Assembly (NCBI GenBank): GCA_001873285.1
Contig: MNYV01000040.1
Span: forward strand, 1 to 12,953
DNA length: 12,953 nt
Source of the DNA: Nitrospirae bacterium CG2_30_53_67
GTDB lineage: Bacteria > CG2-30-53-67
Reading direction: 5' to 3'
Both the position numbers and the translations under genes were made by a program. How positions within the stretch are numbered: position 1 is the stretch's first letter; the number at the start of each line of letters is the position of its first letter. Positions 7,607 through 12,953 of this stretch are shown here, one piece after another. The notes beneath the pieces were generated by a model that was not told the origin of the DNA, ran no database searches, and saw only the letters and a list, made by a program, of their open reading frames with translations.

Positions 7607-8554
7607 ATGCGGCGGTATCTGAAATTCATGGTGAAATTCATCGGCCTCCTCATCGTCTTCTATATTGCTGCGAGGATCACCATCTGGCTGGCCACCTCCG
7701 GGCATACCGTCACGGCGCCCGATCTTCAGGGCAAGAACGTGGTGGACGCCCTCAAGGAAGTGGGGAAGATCGGCCTCGACCTCCGAGTGGTCCGGGAGGA
7801 GTACGACTCCGCTGTCCCTCGGAACGGGATCCTGGGTCAGGACCCCAAGCCCGGCGTCGAGCTGAAGGTGGACCGAAACATCGAGGTGGTCGTGAGCCTC
7901 GGCGCCCGTGACATTGCCATCCCTGACGTGAGGGGGACTACACTCCGCAAGGCAGAGCTCATCCTGAAACAGAACGGCCTCTCCGCCGGCCTGACCACAC
8001 GCGTCCATGCGCATGAAGAAGAAGGCACCATCCTTTCGCAGAACCCCATGCCCTTGACCGTGGATGTCAGAGAGAACGCTGTGGACCTGCTGGCGAGCGC
8101 CGGGCCCCGTCTCTCCGTTTATAGTATGCCCGACCTCATCGGCATGGATTTCAACCAGGCCGTGGCCCTTCTCGAGTCCGCAAGGCTCCCGATAGGGAAC
8201 GTCCGGTACGAGGTATATACTGAAGGCGTGGTGGAGAACCGGGTCCTCAACCAGTCTCCCGCCTTCGGCTATCCCGTGAGCCAAGAGACCCCCGTCAGCC
8301 TTGTGGTCCATCGGGAATCGTCCGCCCAGACCGGCGTCACCGTCACCCGGATCCCCTTTTCCTACCGTATTCCTTTCGGGCTCATGCCCGTGGATGCCGA
8401 TCTGTTTGTGGAAGACCGGCAGGGGAGGCGGCGTGTCTTTTCGGAACGCAAGCTTCCCGGGAGCCTTATCGAGCTCCCCCTTGAGATTTCAGGAAAGGCC
8501 GTGGTCGAGGTCTATCTCAACGGAAAGATGGTCCAGTCCCTGGATTACCGGTAG
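7607..8554 (+). CDS. Membrane-anchored PASTA-domain protein (three PASTA repeats)
   Basis: A 315-residue protein with a short cytoplasmic N terminus, one membrane segment (about 10-29) and three PASTA domains. These lie at about 36-99 (APDLQGKNVVDALK...), 102-166 (IPDVRGTTLRKAELIL...) and 171-236 (MPDLIGMDFNQAVALL...), each with the (V/I/M)PD-x-x-G start and the Q-x-P turn (QDPKPG, QNPMPL, QSPAFG). A C-terminal beta-rich domain follows (about 247-315). PASTA domains bind muropeptides or mediate periplasmic contacts. They usually sit on Ser/Thr kinases or penicillin-binding proteins, but no such domain is present here. GGGAG lies 4 bases before the ATG. The gene is probably the last of the 4036-8554 transcription unit. 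The adjacent ABC1 kinase makes a split arrangement conceivable (speculative). Confidence 0.92.
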   Translation: MRRYLKFMVKFIGLLIVFYIAARITIWLATSGHTVTAPDLQGKNVVDALKEVGKIGLDLRVVREEYDSAVPRNGILGQDPKPGVELKVDRNIEVVVSLGARDIAIPDVRGTTLRKAELILKQNGLSAGLTTRVHAHEEEGTILSQNPMPLTVDVRENAVDLLASAGPRLSVYSMPDLIGMDFNQAVALLESARLPIGNVRYEVYTEGVVENRVLNQSPAFGYPVSQETPVSLVVHRESSAQTGVTVTRIPFSYRIPFGLMPVDADLFVEDRQGRRRVFSERKLPGSLIELPLEISGKAVVEVYLNGKMVQSLDYR

Positions 8555-8602
8555 GTCCGGCCTTGCGCCGTGAAATCACTGCTTGCAAACCGGCGCAGCA
8601 GG

Positions 8603-8623
8603 GTATATATTTAAAATATATAC
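8603..8623. promoter_or_regulatory. Palindromic operator candidate for vapBC
   Basis: A perfect inverted repeat: GTATATAT (8603-8610), a 5-base AT spacer and ATATATAC (8616-8623). It ends 15 bases before the vapB start and leaves room for GGGAGGG as ribosome binding site. VapBC pairs typically repress themselves through such sites, so this is the expected binding site of the VapB-VapC complex and probably overlaps the -10 region. Confidence 0.6.
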
Positions 8624-8638
8624 TTTGGGAGGGATGTT

Positions 8639-8866
8639 ATGAAAACCGCAAAACTCTTTCAAAACGGCCGGAGTCAGGCCGTCCGTCTGCCCAAGGAGTT
8701 CAGATTTGAAGACGACCACGTGTTCGTCAAAAAGTCCGGAAACGCCGTTGTGTTGATCCCGGCAAAGAACTCATGGGATTCTCTATTCAAAAGCCTCGGC
8801 AAGTTTTCCGATGAATTCATGGCTGAACGCAAACAGCCGGGCACACAGGTTCGGGAGGAGTTCTGA
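8639..8866 (+). CDS. vapB: VapB/VagC-type antitoxin (AbrB/SpoVT fold)
   Basis: A 75-residue protein that opens with the characteristic swapped-hairpin DNA-binding segment, KLFQNGRSQAVRLPKEFRF (5-23), followed by VFVKKSGNAVVLIPAK. The C-terminal part (about 45-75, SWDSLFKSLGKF...) is the usual toxin-neutralising tail. The length and sequence style match the VagC/VapB group. GGGAGGG lies upstream of ATG 8639, and a perfect palindrome lies just before that. The TGA overlaps the toxin ATG by one base (TGATG), so the two are translationally coupled. It should bind VapC directly and, with it, the operator. Confidence 0.93.
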   Translation: MKTAKLFQNGRSQAVRLPKEFRFEDDHVFVKKSGNAVVLIPAKNSWDSLFKSLGKFSDEFMAERKQPGTQVREEF

Positions 8867-9267
8867 TGAAGTTCATGCTCGATACAAATACGTGCATTTA
8901 CCTCATCAAACAGAAACCCCCAAAAGTCCTGAAGCATTTTAAATCGCATTCCATAGGAGACATCGGTATCTCCGTCATAACACTCGCTGAACTCCAGTAT
9001 GGTGCGGCAAAAAGTCAGCACGTCGAGAAAAACCGGGCAGCTCTGGAAGAATTTCTTCTTCCTCTTGAAGTTGCGGATTTTGATGAGAAAGCAGCGCAAG
9101 CATACGGCACGGTCAGAGCAGCGCTCGAAAAAGCCGGAACTCCGATTGGATCACTGGATACGCAGATCGGAGCGCACGCCCTGAGCCTCGGCATAACGCT
9201 CGTCACGAACAACACCAGGGAGTTCAGACGGATTAAAAGTTTGAAGGTCGTGGATTGGACCGTGTGA
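8866..9267 (+). CDS. vapC: VapC-type PIN-domain toxin ribonuclease
   Basis: A 133-residue PIN-domain protein. The acidic active-site residues are visible: Asp6 in FMLDTNTCIYL, Glu42 in LAELQYG and Asp98 in GSLDTQIGAHAL, followed by VTNNTREFRRI (113-123), which in the family supplies the last polar site residues. It resembles the MvpA/VapC group, members of which cleave initiator tRNA; the actual target is not shown by the sequence. The start is preceded by GGGAGGAG inside vapB and overlaps the vapB stop by one base. The set of residues looks complete, so the toxin is probably functional and held in check by VapB. Confidence 0.94.
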   Translation: MKFMLDTNTCIYLIKQKPPKVLKHFKSHSIGDIGISVITLAELQYGAAKSQHVEKNRAALEEFLLPLEVADFDEKAAQAYGTVRAALEKAGTPIGSLDTQIGAHALSLGITLVTNNTREFRRIKSLKVVDWTV

Positions 9268-9370
9268 GATTCTCATGCGGAGTCCGTGCGATTGAACGGA
9301 TCCCATATTTCTCTCGACTACCGAAAACTTCCCCTCCTCATAGGTTATTCCGCTGTGATCCGCCCGCCAC

Positions 9371-9527
9371 GGGTGTGTGACAAATTTATGGGTAAATATT
9401 TCTCTGAGAGCGTCATTCCCCGACTCGATCGGGGAATCCAGACATTAGAAACTGGATTGTCCGGTCAAGCCGGACAATGACAACCATATATAATCCTGAT
9501 GTGTACCCACATTTTTGTCGCACACCC
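9371..9527. mobile_element. 157-bp MITE-like element or IS remnant with 24-bp terminal inverted repeats
   Basis: The left end GGGTGTGTGACAAA... (9371-9394) and the complement of the right end GGGTGTGCGACAAA... (9504-9527) agree at 20 of 24 positions. The interior has no transposase gene and is largely filled by another palindromic repeat. The ends recall inverted repeats of IS4/IS1634-like elements (from memory). No clear target duplication is seen. Confidence 0.6.
9413..9480. repeat. Palindromic repeat of the TCATTCCCC type, nested in the MITE
   Basis: The ends TCATT (9413-9417) and AATGA (9476-9480) are complementary. Inside are three stems: ATTCCCCGA (9415-9423) / TCGGGGAAT (9429-9437), AATCCAG (9435-9441) / CTGGATT (9452-9458), and TTGTCCGG (9457-9464) / CCGGACAA (9470-9477). 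This matches the very widespread GTCATTCCCG...GGAATGAC type of interspersed repeat. It has no coding function. Confidence 0.7.
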
Positions 9528-9617
9528 GCCGGCCACAATTCCCTTTACAAATTCCGTAGAACTTGATAAATGAATACTTAACGATTATTTTCAGGTCCAC
9601 GACTCGTAGAGCGGTTC

Positions 9618-9681
9618 AGTCCAACACGTTTTATCCGAAATGCCTCTCGGCGCTACGGATAAAACGCCATACGTTATGTGC
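9618..9681 (+). other. Possible degenerate integron attC site
   Basis: GTCCAAC (9619-9625) fits the RYYYAAC left core. It is followed by a perfect 11-bp stem, CGTTTTATCCG / CGGATAAAACG, with an 18-base loop, and by GTTATGTGC (9673-9681). That right core differs at two positions from the GTTAGCTGC of the next attC, but it pairs poorly with its own left core and deviates from GTTRRRY. If real, it marks the start of the decayed cassette that ends at 10230. Confidence 0.38.
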
Positions 9682-9744
9682 ACGCGGAGGACGGAGGCGG
9701 CAGTCCTATGTCCCATGTCATAACGATCCTGTACACGGCCGGGT

Positions 9745-9782
9745 GGCAATAAATAGGGGCAAGGCAATGGCAATAAATAGGG
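9745..9782. repeat. 14-bp direct repeat at the edge of the MITE
   Basis: GGCAATAAATAGGG occurs at 9745-9758 and again at 9769-9782, a 24-base period. The second copy runs into the left end of the 116-bp element. It may be a partial duplication of the element end or a footprint of an earlier insertion. Confidence 0.55.
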
Positions 9783-9890
9783 ACAGCGCCCATTTATTTT
9801 TCTATCTTTAGGTTTCATATTGGAAGAATTTATGCAGAATGAATGTCTCATTACAAGTGCCCTAACAATAAATGGGTGCTGTCCCTATTT
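9775..9890. mobile_element. 116-bp MITE-like element, complete copy
   Basis: The termini AAATAGGGACAGC... (9775-9797) and ...GCTGTCCCTATTT (9868-9890) are 23-bp inverted repeats with one mismatch (position 9877). The interior is about 70 bp, AT-rich and non-coding. A second copy lies in opposite orientation at 12857-12953 and is identical over the shared 97 bases except at 9877. Ends with GGGACAGC are familiar beside REP-associated or IS200-like transposase genes (from memory). No transposase is present here. Confidence 0.75.
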
Positions 9891-9897
9891 TTAGTGA

Positions 9898-10146
9898 AAG
9901 GATCACCGCCATGATGGCCCTGGCCTCAAGCGCGGTGACCTTTTCGAGATCGTCCTGATTCAGACGAAAGGAGGTTCTGCCCCGCGACCCACGCTGGATG
10001 ACCTTGCCCGCTTAAAAGGGGTCGCCAAACATCACAAGGCAAAGCATGTCATTCTGGCGGAGTGGCGGCGTGCAGAGAAACTCGAACTGTTCAAGCTCAG
10101 CGGAACGCGCTGGCAATCGGTTTCACCGGATGAAGTCTTTGGTTGA
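9898..10146 (+). pseudogene. 5'-truncated remnant of a hypothetical gene
   Basis: The frame is open from 9898 (after a TGA at 9895-9897) to a TGA at 10144-10146 and has no plausible start codon. Its content looks like genuine protein: a strand-like DLFEIVLIQTKGGSAPRPT, a helix LDDLARLKGVAKHHKAKHV, then ILAEWRRAEKLELFKL and a final SVSPDEVFG. I recall conserved hypothetical proteins with this kind of C terminus but cannot name a family or function. The break lies within 10 bases of the 116-bp MITE, and I find no N-terminal half upstream of the MITE, so insertion together with deletion probably destroyed the gene. It ends 10 bases before an attC site, as a cassette gene would. Confidence 0.6.
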
Positions 10147-10155
10147 TGCCGGAAG

Positions 10156-10238
10156 GCAGCTAACAAACCGTTGCACCCGATCCTCGGGAGCGGCGCTTCG
10201 CGCCGTCCCTCGGCCGGGTGAACGGTGACGTTAGCTGC
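10156..10238 (+). other. Integron attC recombination site
   Basis: The outer arms GCAGCTAAC (10156-10164) and GTTAGCTGC (10230-10238) are perfectly complementary. The inner arms CCGTTGCACCC (10168-10178) and GGGTGAACGG (10216-10225) pair except for one extra base, G10173, on the left arm. That single unpaired base is the hallmark that sets strand choice in attC sites. Short unpaired spacers (AAA and TGAC) separate the arm pairs. The middle contains a GC hairpin, CGGCGC/GCGCCG. The expected crossover is between G10230 and T10231. The third base of the R box deviates from the GTTRRRY consensus. Confidence 0.83.
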
Positions 10239-10260
10239 TCAAAAAAAAGGAGGTAATAGA

Positions 10261-11346
10261 ATGAACAGTCATCGTTGTTGCACAAGGCAATTGCTGGTGT
10301 TGCTATTGATTATCAGCTCCATAGTTACGACGTTTGCATTGGCGGCTGATGATAGCGAAAAAGCAGGGGTATTGCAGTTTACGGCTCATCCAGACGGCAC
10401 TTTTAGCGTTATATCCCAGTCAGCCCCATTAGAGATGCTGCTATCAAGAATTCGTGAGACGACAAATGTTGATATTTATATTGATGGCGCATCAAAGAAG
10501 CGACCCGTCTCGATTAATGTGAAGAATATTTCGTTAATTCAGTTGTTGAGGCGTATTGCTGGAGCAAATTACGCAATGGTTTACGATGGGCTTACCGTAT
10601 CTGCGTTGCATGTATTACCAAAAGGCAAAACGCAGTCTGCCAATGGCGACATTGCCATTTCCGAGTTCTCTGGACAAGTAAAAATTACCAATCAGCGCGC
10701 CAGGATGTTTTTCACGCCGGCTAACAAATCCAAGAGCGCAATTGATAGCTACATCAATAAACGACACGAAGCACTATCAAAACTATCAGAAGAAAACCCT
10801 AACAAAGAGCTTCATGCGCAAATATCGTTCAAAGGATATTTGTCTGCTGATCAGGTTATTGCGCTTGTGAACGAAAACCAATTGGATCCAGTTACTCTTA
10901 ACATTGGATGGAAAGAGAACGGTGGCGGGTATGATTTAAAACAGGGGGAAGCGATTGAATTGGCTATCAAGTCAGCAGCGGCACATCACGAGCGATTCAT
11001 CGCAGAGCTACAGGAAGACGCAAATATGCAAGTTACCAATTTGCGCCAACAAGGCATAAGTGATGTACAAATGCAGTCAGAGCTGGCATTCCAACAAAAT
11101 GCAAATGACATGAACTCGGTTTTCCATAGCAAAGGAGTCCCGTTTTATGGCGTGCGTGTAGCCGCAACTGCAAAGCAATTACAAGCACTTACAAGCAATG
11201 ATAGGAAAATTAGGCTTGTTGACCCGTTATGGGGTGGCTCAGTGGAAGATGAAATTGCCAACGTATACCCAACGACAAAGATTGCAATTCCGCTTGTCCC
11301 AGATAATGAAACTTTCATTCCTGAAATCACGGAGGATAGAAAATGA
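10261..11346 (+). CDS. Exported protein with STN-like segment, first gene of the integron cassette
   Basis: A 361-residue protein starting at ATG 10261, 6 bases after a strong AAGGAGG. The frame extends upstream to 10225 without a better start. A signal peptide is evident (CCTRQLLVLLLIISSIVTTFALA, cleavage near residues 28-29). Residues about 47-118 (FSVISQSAPLEMLLSRIRE ... ISLIQLLRRIAGANYAMVYD) have the strand-helix pattern of STN/secretin N-terminal domains, which act in outer-membrane secretin or TonB systems. There is no secretin channel or TonB barrel. The rest, including a helical stretch rich in Gln and Ala (about 230-285), matches nothing I know. The base composition is clearly more AT-rich than the upstream operons. 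Its TGA overlaps the next ATG (ATGA), so the two products probably act together in the envelope. Confidence 0.8.
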   Translation: MNSHRCCTRQLLVLLLIISSIVTTFALAADDSEKAGVLQFTAHPDGTFSVISQSAPLEMLLSRIRETTNVDIYIDGASKKRPVSINVKNISLIQLLRRIAGANYAMVYDGLTVSALHVLPKGKTQSANGDIAISEFSGQVKITNQRARMFFTPANKSKSAIDSYINKRHEALSKLSEENPNKELHAQISFKGYLSADQVIALVNENQLDPVTLNIGWKENGGGYDLKQGEAIELAIKSAAAHHERFIAELQEDANMQVTNLRQQGISDVQMQSELAFQQNANDMNSVFHSKGVPFYGVRVAATAKQLQALTSNDRKIRLVDPLWGGSVEDEIANVYPTTKIAIPLVPDNETFIPEITEDRK

Positions 11347-11972
11347 AAAAGCTATTTTTTCTGTTTGTCGTGTTTTGTATGGCAGTTCCTGCATTTGCAG
11401 GCGAACCGTGGGCGCCTGTATCTGGATATAGCAGCGTCAATCAATCAAAAACCTACAATCGGTTTATATTCTCATCGCTCAGTGGACAGTATGGTGATGA
11501 CGAGACTTATGAACATGAGACCCAAGTCTACAATAATGCTTTTGCTGATTATGATGGTTATTGGTCAAGCAATCTACCAGCCAAGTATTATGATACGCCG
11601 TTTTCGGATGACATAGACACTTTTACTATTGGCTCCGCAAGAGCAGCCGATCTGCAAGATGGTGTGCAGTACTATACCTATATGGCGTTGACCAAAGGGA
11701 ACAATTCTGACTGCCAAGGCTGTTGCTCATCACATGGTGGCGTGGTTTGCAGTAATGGGATTACGCAATGTGCCGACGGCACACCGCTTTCCTCAACGTG
11801 TGTAGCCAAGGGATGCAACCAATGTTTAAACGAAGCAACTGTGCGTATCAAGGGGCAGCGAGGGCACAGCGTTATTCCCGGATGCACTTCAACGTGGTGC
11901 ATATTCGCTGATGCGACAACCGGAACAATGTGCCTTTTGAATGCCCCGCAGTATAAAAGCTGGACATATTGA
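11343..11972 (+). CDS. Small exported cysteine-rich protein, second gene of the integron cassette
   Basis: A 209-residue protein with a clean signal peptide (MKKLFFLFVVFCMAVPAFA, cleavage after residue 19). The mature part starts with a region rich in Tyr, Ser and Asp (about 28-110). A cysteine-rich segment of 11 Cys follows (124-197), including CQGCCSSHGGVVC (124-136) and CADGTPLSSTCVAKGCNQC (143-161). A C-C-S-x-HGG-x-C ... C-x-DGT-x-S-x-x-C pattern occurs in various small periplasmic bacterial proteins, without a function I can name. The cysteines suggest disulfide bonding or metal binding outside the cytoplasm. The start overlaps the previous stop as ATGA, with GGAGG a few bases upstream. 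An attC site begins 15 bases after the stop, the normal place for the end of a cassette. Confidence 0.8.
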   Translation: MKKLFFLFVVFCMAVPAFAGEPWAPVSGYSSVNQSKTYNRFIFSSLSGQYGDDETYEHETQVYNNAFADYDGYWSSNLPAKYYDTPFSDDIDTFTIGSARAADLQDGVQYYTYMALTKGNNSDCQGCCSSHGGVVCSNGITQCADGTPLSSTCVAKGCNQCLNEATVRIKGQRGHSVIPGCTSTWCIFADATTGTMCLLNAPQYKSWTY

Positions 11973-11987
11973 TGGTACTGCATATTT

Positions 11988-12071
11988 GCAGCTAACAACG
12001 CCATCAACTCGGGCGTGCAAAAGCGCCGCTTCTCTCTGCTTTTGCACGCCGGTTATGGCGAGCGTTGGAGC
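11988..12071 (+). other. Integron attC recombination site
   Basis: The left core is GCAGCTAAC (11988-11996), identical to that of the 10156 site, and the right core is GTTGGAG (12064-12070). The inner arms CGCCAT(C)AAC (11999-12008) and GTTATGGCG (12052-12060) pair except for the extra C12005 on the left arm. The apex is a perfect 13-bp stem, GGCGTGCAAAAGC (12012-12024) / GCTTTTGCACGCC (12038-12050). The left core is exactly complementary to GTTAGCTGC formed at the start of this cassette (10230-10238), as expected if the cassette was once a circle. The crossover would be after G12064. Confidence 0.83.
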
Positions 12072-12078
12072 AGTGATC

Positions 12079-12189
12079 ATGACTGAGCGATTCGTCAGTT
12101 TCGACAGGCAGCCTCGCGGCGGACGCAAGGCCGCGAGATGGTGGCTGTTCAGCATTTGTGAGATGGAGGAAGGCCCAAAAACAGGCTGA
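12079..12189 (+). CDS. Very small ORF at the start of the third cassette (doubtful)
   Basis: A 36-codon frame beginning 15 bases after the attC crossover point, the usual position for a cassette gene start. The product is basic and tryptophan-containing (QPRGGRKAARWWLFS) and unknown to me. No clear ribosome binding site is visible. It could equally be chance or a leftover from a longer cassette gene. Confidence 0.22.
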   Translation: MTERFVSFDRQPRGGRKAARWWLFSICEMEEGPKTG

Positions 12190-12257
12190 ATGATGTAGTT
12201 CGGGAATGCAGGAATAAGGTGAATGAAGAAAATGAAGCTATCTAAAAGTTGGATTGC

Positions 12258-12626
12258 ATGAAAATGAAATGTCCGATGCAAATTATCATGCCGGTTTTTG
12301 TCGTCTCTTTGTCTCTTGCCTGTGCCTCAACACGAACACTTGAGCAGAACTTTTCGTCCATACAAACCGGTATGTCCAGACAGAACATTAAAAGCATCAT
12401 GGGGAAGCCGGAAAGGGCCGATGCAGGCGTGGTTCCTCAATCGCCATTCTTCGGACCGCAGGAAGCTTTGCTAAGTGTGCTGAAGCCAGGCGCCTCCTTT
12501 GAGGAATGGCAATATATAGATGAGGGAAACATATATCTTATCTGGTTTGGCAGCATCAGCGGCGAGCCTCAGGAGAACTGGAGAGTTGTAACAAAATTCG
12601 GATACCCCAAAGGCGCCGTATTTTAA
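12258..12626 (+). CDS. Small BamE/SmpA-like putative lipoprotein
   Basis: About 122 residues from ATG 12258 (TTG 12249 and ATG 12264 are alternatives). The N terminus is a hydrophobic signal ending VVSLSLAC; Cys22 would be lipidated, though the lipobox is relaxed (Ser at -3). The mature part has the SmpA/OmlA/BamE-like pattern: LEQNFSSIQTGMSRQNIKSI followed by MGKPERAD, then EEWQYIDEGNIYLIWFG and a final WRVVTKFGYPKG. Such proteins sit on the outer membrane and often bind envelope partners. No clear Shine-Dalgarno sequence precedes ATG 12258. A 12-codon frame beginning at 12223 after AAGGTGA ends in TGA overlapping this ATG, which could couple translation. It lies downstream of an attC, but no attC follows within the window. 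Confidence 0.7.
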   Translation: MKMKCPMQIIMPVFVVSLSLACASTRTLEQNFSSIQTGMSRQNIKSIMGKPERADAGVVPQSPFFGPQEALLSVLKPGASFEEWQYIDEGNIYLIWFGSISGEPQENWRVVTKFGYPKGAVF

Positions 12627-12714
12627 GTGCAGCCGGTTCCTCGCGAGGTTATTCATGACATATGGCCTCATTCGAGCAGGCACTAAACAGCACCGATGAT
12701 TAAATAAGGGCAAA

Positions 12715-12733
12715 CCCCCGGCTCTGCCGGGGG
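12715..12733. repeat. GC-rich hairpin repeat (possible bidirectional terminator)
   Basis: CCCCCGGC (12715-12722) and GCCGGGGG (12726-12733) form a perfect 8-bp stem with a TCT loop. With the following ACTCTTAGAGTTTGACA it looks like a widespread interspersed repeat of this type of genome (from memory). No T-tract follows directly, so terminator activity is uncertain. Confidence 0.5.
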
Positions 12734-12783
12734 ACTCTTAGAGTTTGACAATTACTGGAGTATGCAGTTAACCGGAATGCTTT

Positions 12784-12850
12784 ACCCCTCACCCTTACCC
12801 TCTCCCACAAGGGGCGAGGGAACTGCCAGTGGGCCTCCCCTCCCTTGATG
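12784..12850. repeat. Interspersed repeat fragments of the CCCTCACCC...GGGGCGAGGG type
   Basis: ACCCCTCACCCTTACCCTCT followed by ACAAGGGGCGAGGG (to about 12822) is a common proteobacterial repeat. CTCCCCTCCCTTGATG (12835-12850) looks like one half of another hairpin repeat, cut off near the start of the MITE copy. There is no coding content. With the neighbouring elements this makes 12627-12953 a gene-free repeat cluster. Confidence 0.5.
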
Positions 12851-12856
12851 TAGATT

Positions 12857-12953
12857 AAATAGGGACAGCGCCCATTTATTGTTAGGGCACTTGTAATGAG
12901 ACATTCATTCTGCATAAATTCTTCCAATATGAAACCTAAAGATAGAAAAATAA
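12857..12953. mobile_element. Second copy of the 116-bp MITE-like element, inverted, cut by the right edge
   Basis: The 97 bases present are the reverse complement of 9794-9890 with one difference (at 9877). The terminal repeat AAATAGGGACAGCGCCC is intact here; the other 19 bases would lie beyond the window. Near-identity of the copies indicates recent spread or homogenisation. Confidence 0.75.

Noticed and set aside
6626-8311. 561-codon minus-strand frame
   Set aside because: It spans the antisense of the ABC1 and PASTA genes and consists of low-complexity Gly/Asp/His/Leu-rich sequence, typical of a GC-rich shadow frame.
8564-8597. TGCGCCG / CGGCGCA inverted repeat after the PASTA gene as terminator
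   Set aside because: The loop is 20 bases and no T-tract follows, so a terminator call is not supported.
9563-9811. 82-codon plus-strand frame
   Set aside because: It crosses the possible attC site and the end of the MITE, and the peptide looks random.
11889-12281. 130-codon minus-strand frame
   Set aside because: It covers the attC hairpin and parts of two plus-strand genes; no recognisable protein.
12639-12648. CCTCGCGAGG palindrome after the lipoprotein gene as terminator or attC
   Set aside because: A 10-base palindrome without loop, T-tract or attC core boxes; no function can be assigned.
12700-12927. 75-codon minus-strand frame containing PRPLWERVRVRG
   Set aside because: It is translation of interspersed repeats and the MITE; such peptides appear wherever these repeats occur.

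Overview
The window looks like chromosomal DNA of a GC-rich Gram-negative bacterium. A deltaproteobacterial (Desulfobacterota) or Nitrospirota-type genome is my best guess, from the PASTA/ABC1/gluzincin gene set and the style of the repeats, but no marker gene settles the taxon. Both ends of the window lie inside repeats, which is how a short assembled contig often ends. I saw no rRNA, tRNA or CRISPR.

Layout. (1) 1-3718, minus strand: a protein-kinase-like gene whose 3' end overlaps a universal stress protein gene, then a doubtful 74-codon ORF that touches the start of an ndvB-type cyclic beta-1,2-glucan synthase gene. The ndvB reading frame runs off the left edge through a palindromic repeat. 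(2) 3719-4035: an AT-rich divergent intergenic region with a small inverted-repeat element and a good sigma70-type promoter for the plus-strand genes. (3) 4036-8554, plus strand: a zinc-ribbon/TM/TPR/gluzincin membrane protein, an ABC1/UbiB atypical kinase and a membrane-anchored protein with three PASTA domains, probably one transcription unit. (4) 8603-9267: a vapBC toxin-antitoxin pair behind a perfect palindromic operator candidate. (5) 9268-12953: a plastic region rich in mobile DNA. It holds a 157-bp MITE-like element with another palindromic repeat nested in it, a 116-bp MITE-like element with a second, inverted and edge-truncated copy at the right end, and two convincing integron attC recombination sites plus a third possible one.

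The attC sites delimit a 1.8-kb gene cassette, clearly more AT-rich than the rest, with two overlapping genes for exported proteins: one with an STN-like segment and one small and cysteine-rich. Upstream is a decayed cassette with a 5'-truncated gene next to the MITE. Downstream is a possible cassette with a small BamE/SmpA-like lipoprotein gene. No integrase is in the window, so this is either the distal part of a chromosomal integron or an attC cluster lacking an integrase.

Functionally, the left two thirds combine envelope and stress functions (periplasmic glucan synthesis, stress protein plus kinase, membrane peptidase, PASTA protein). The right third is accessory DNA shaped by cassette exchange and by small non-autonomous repeats.
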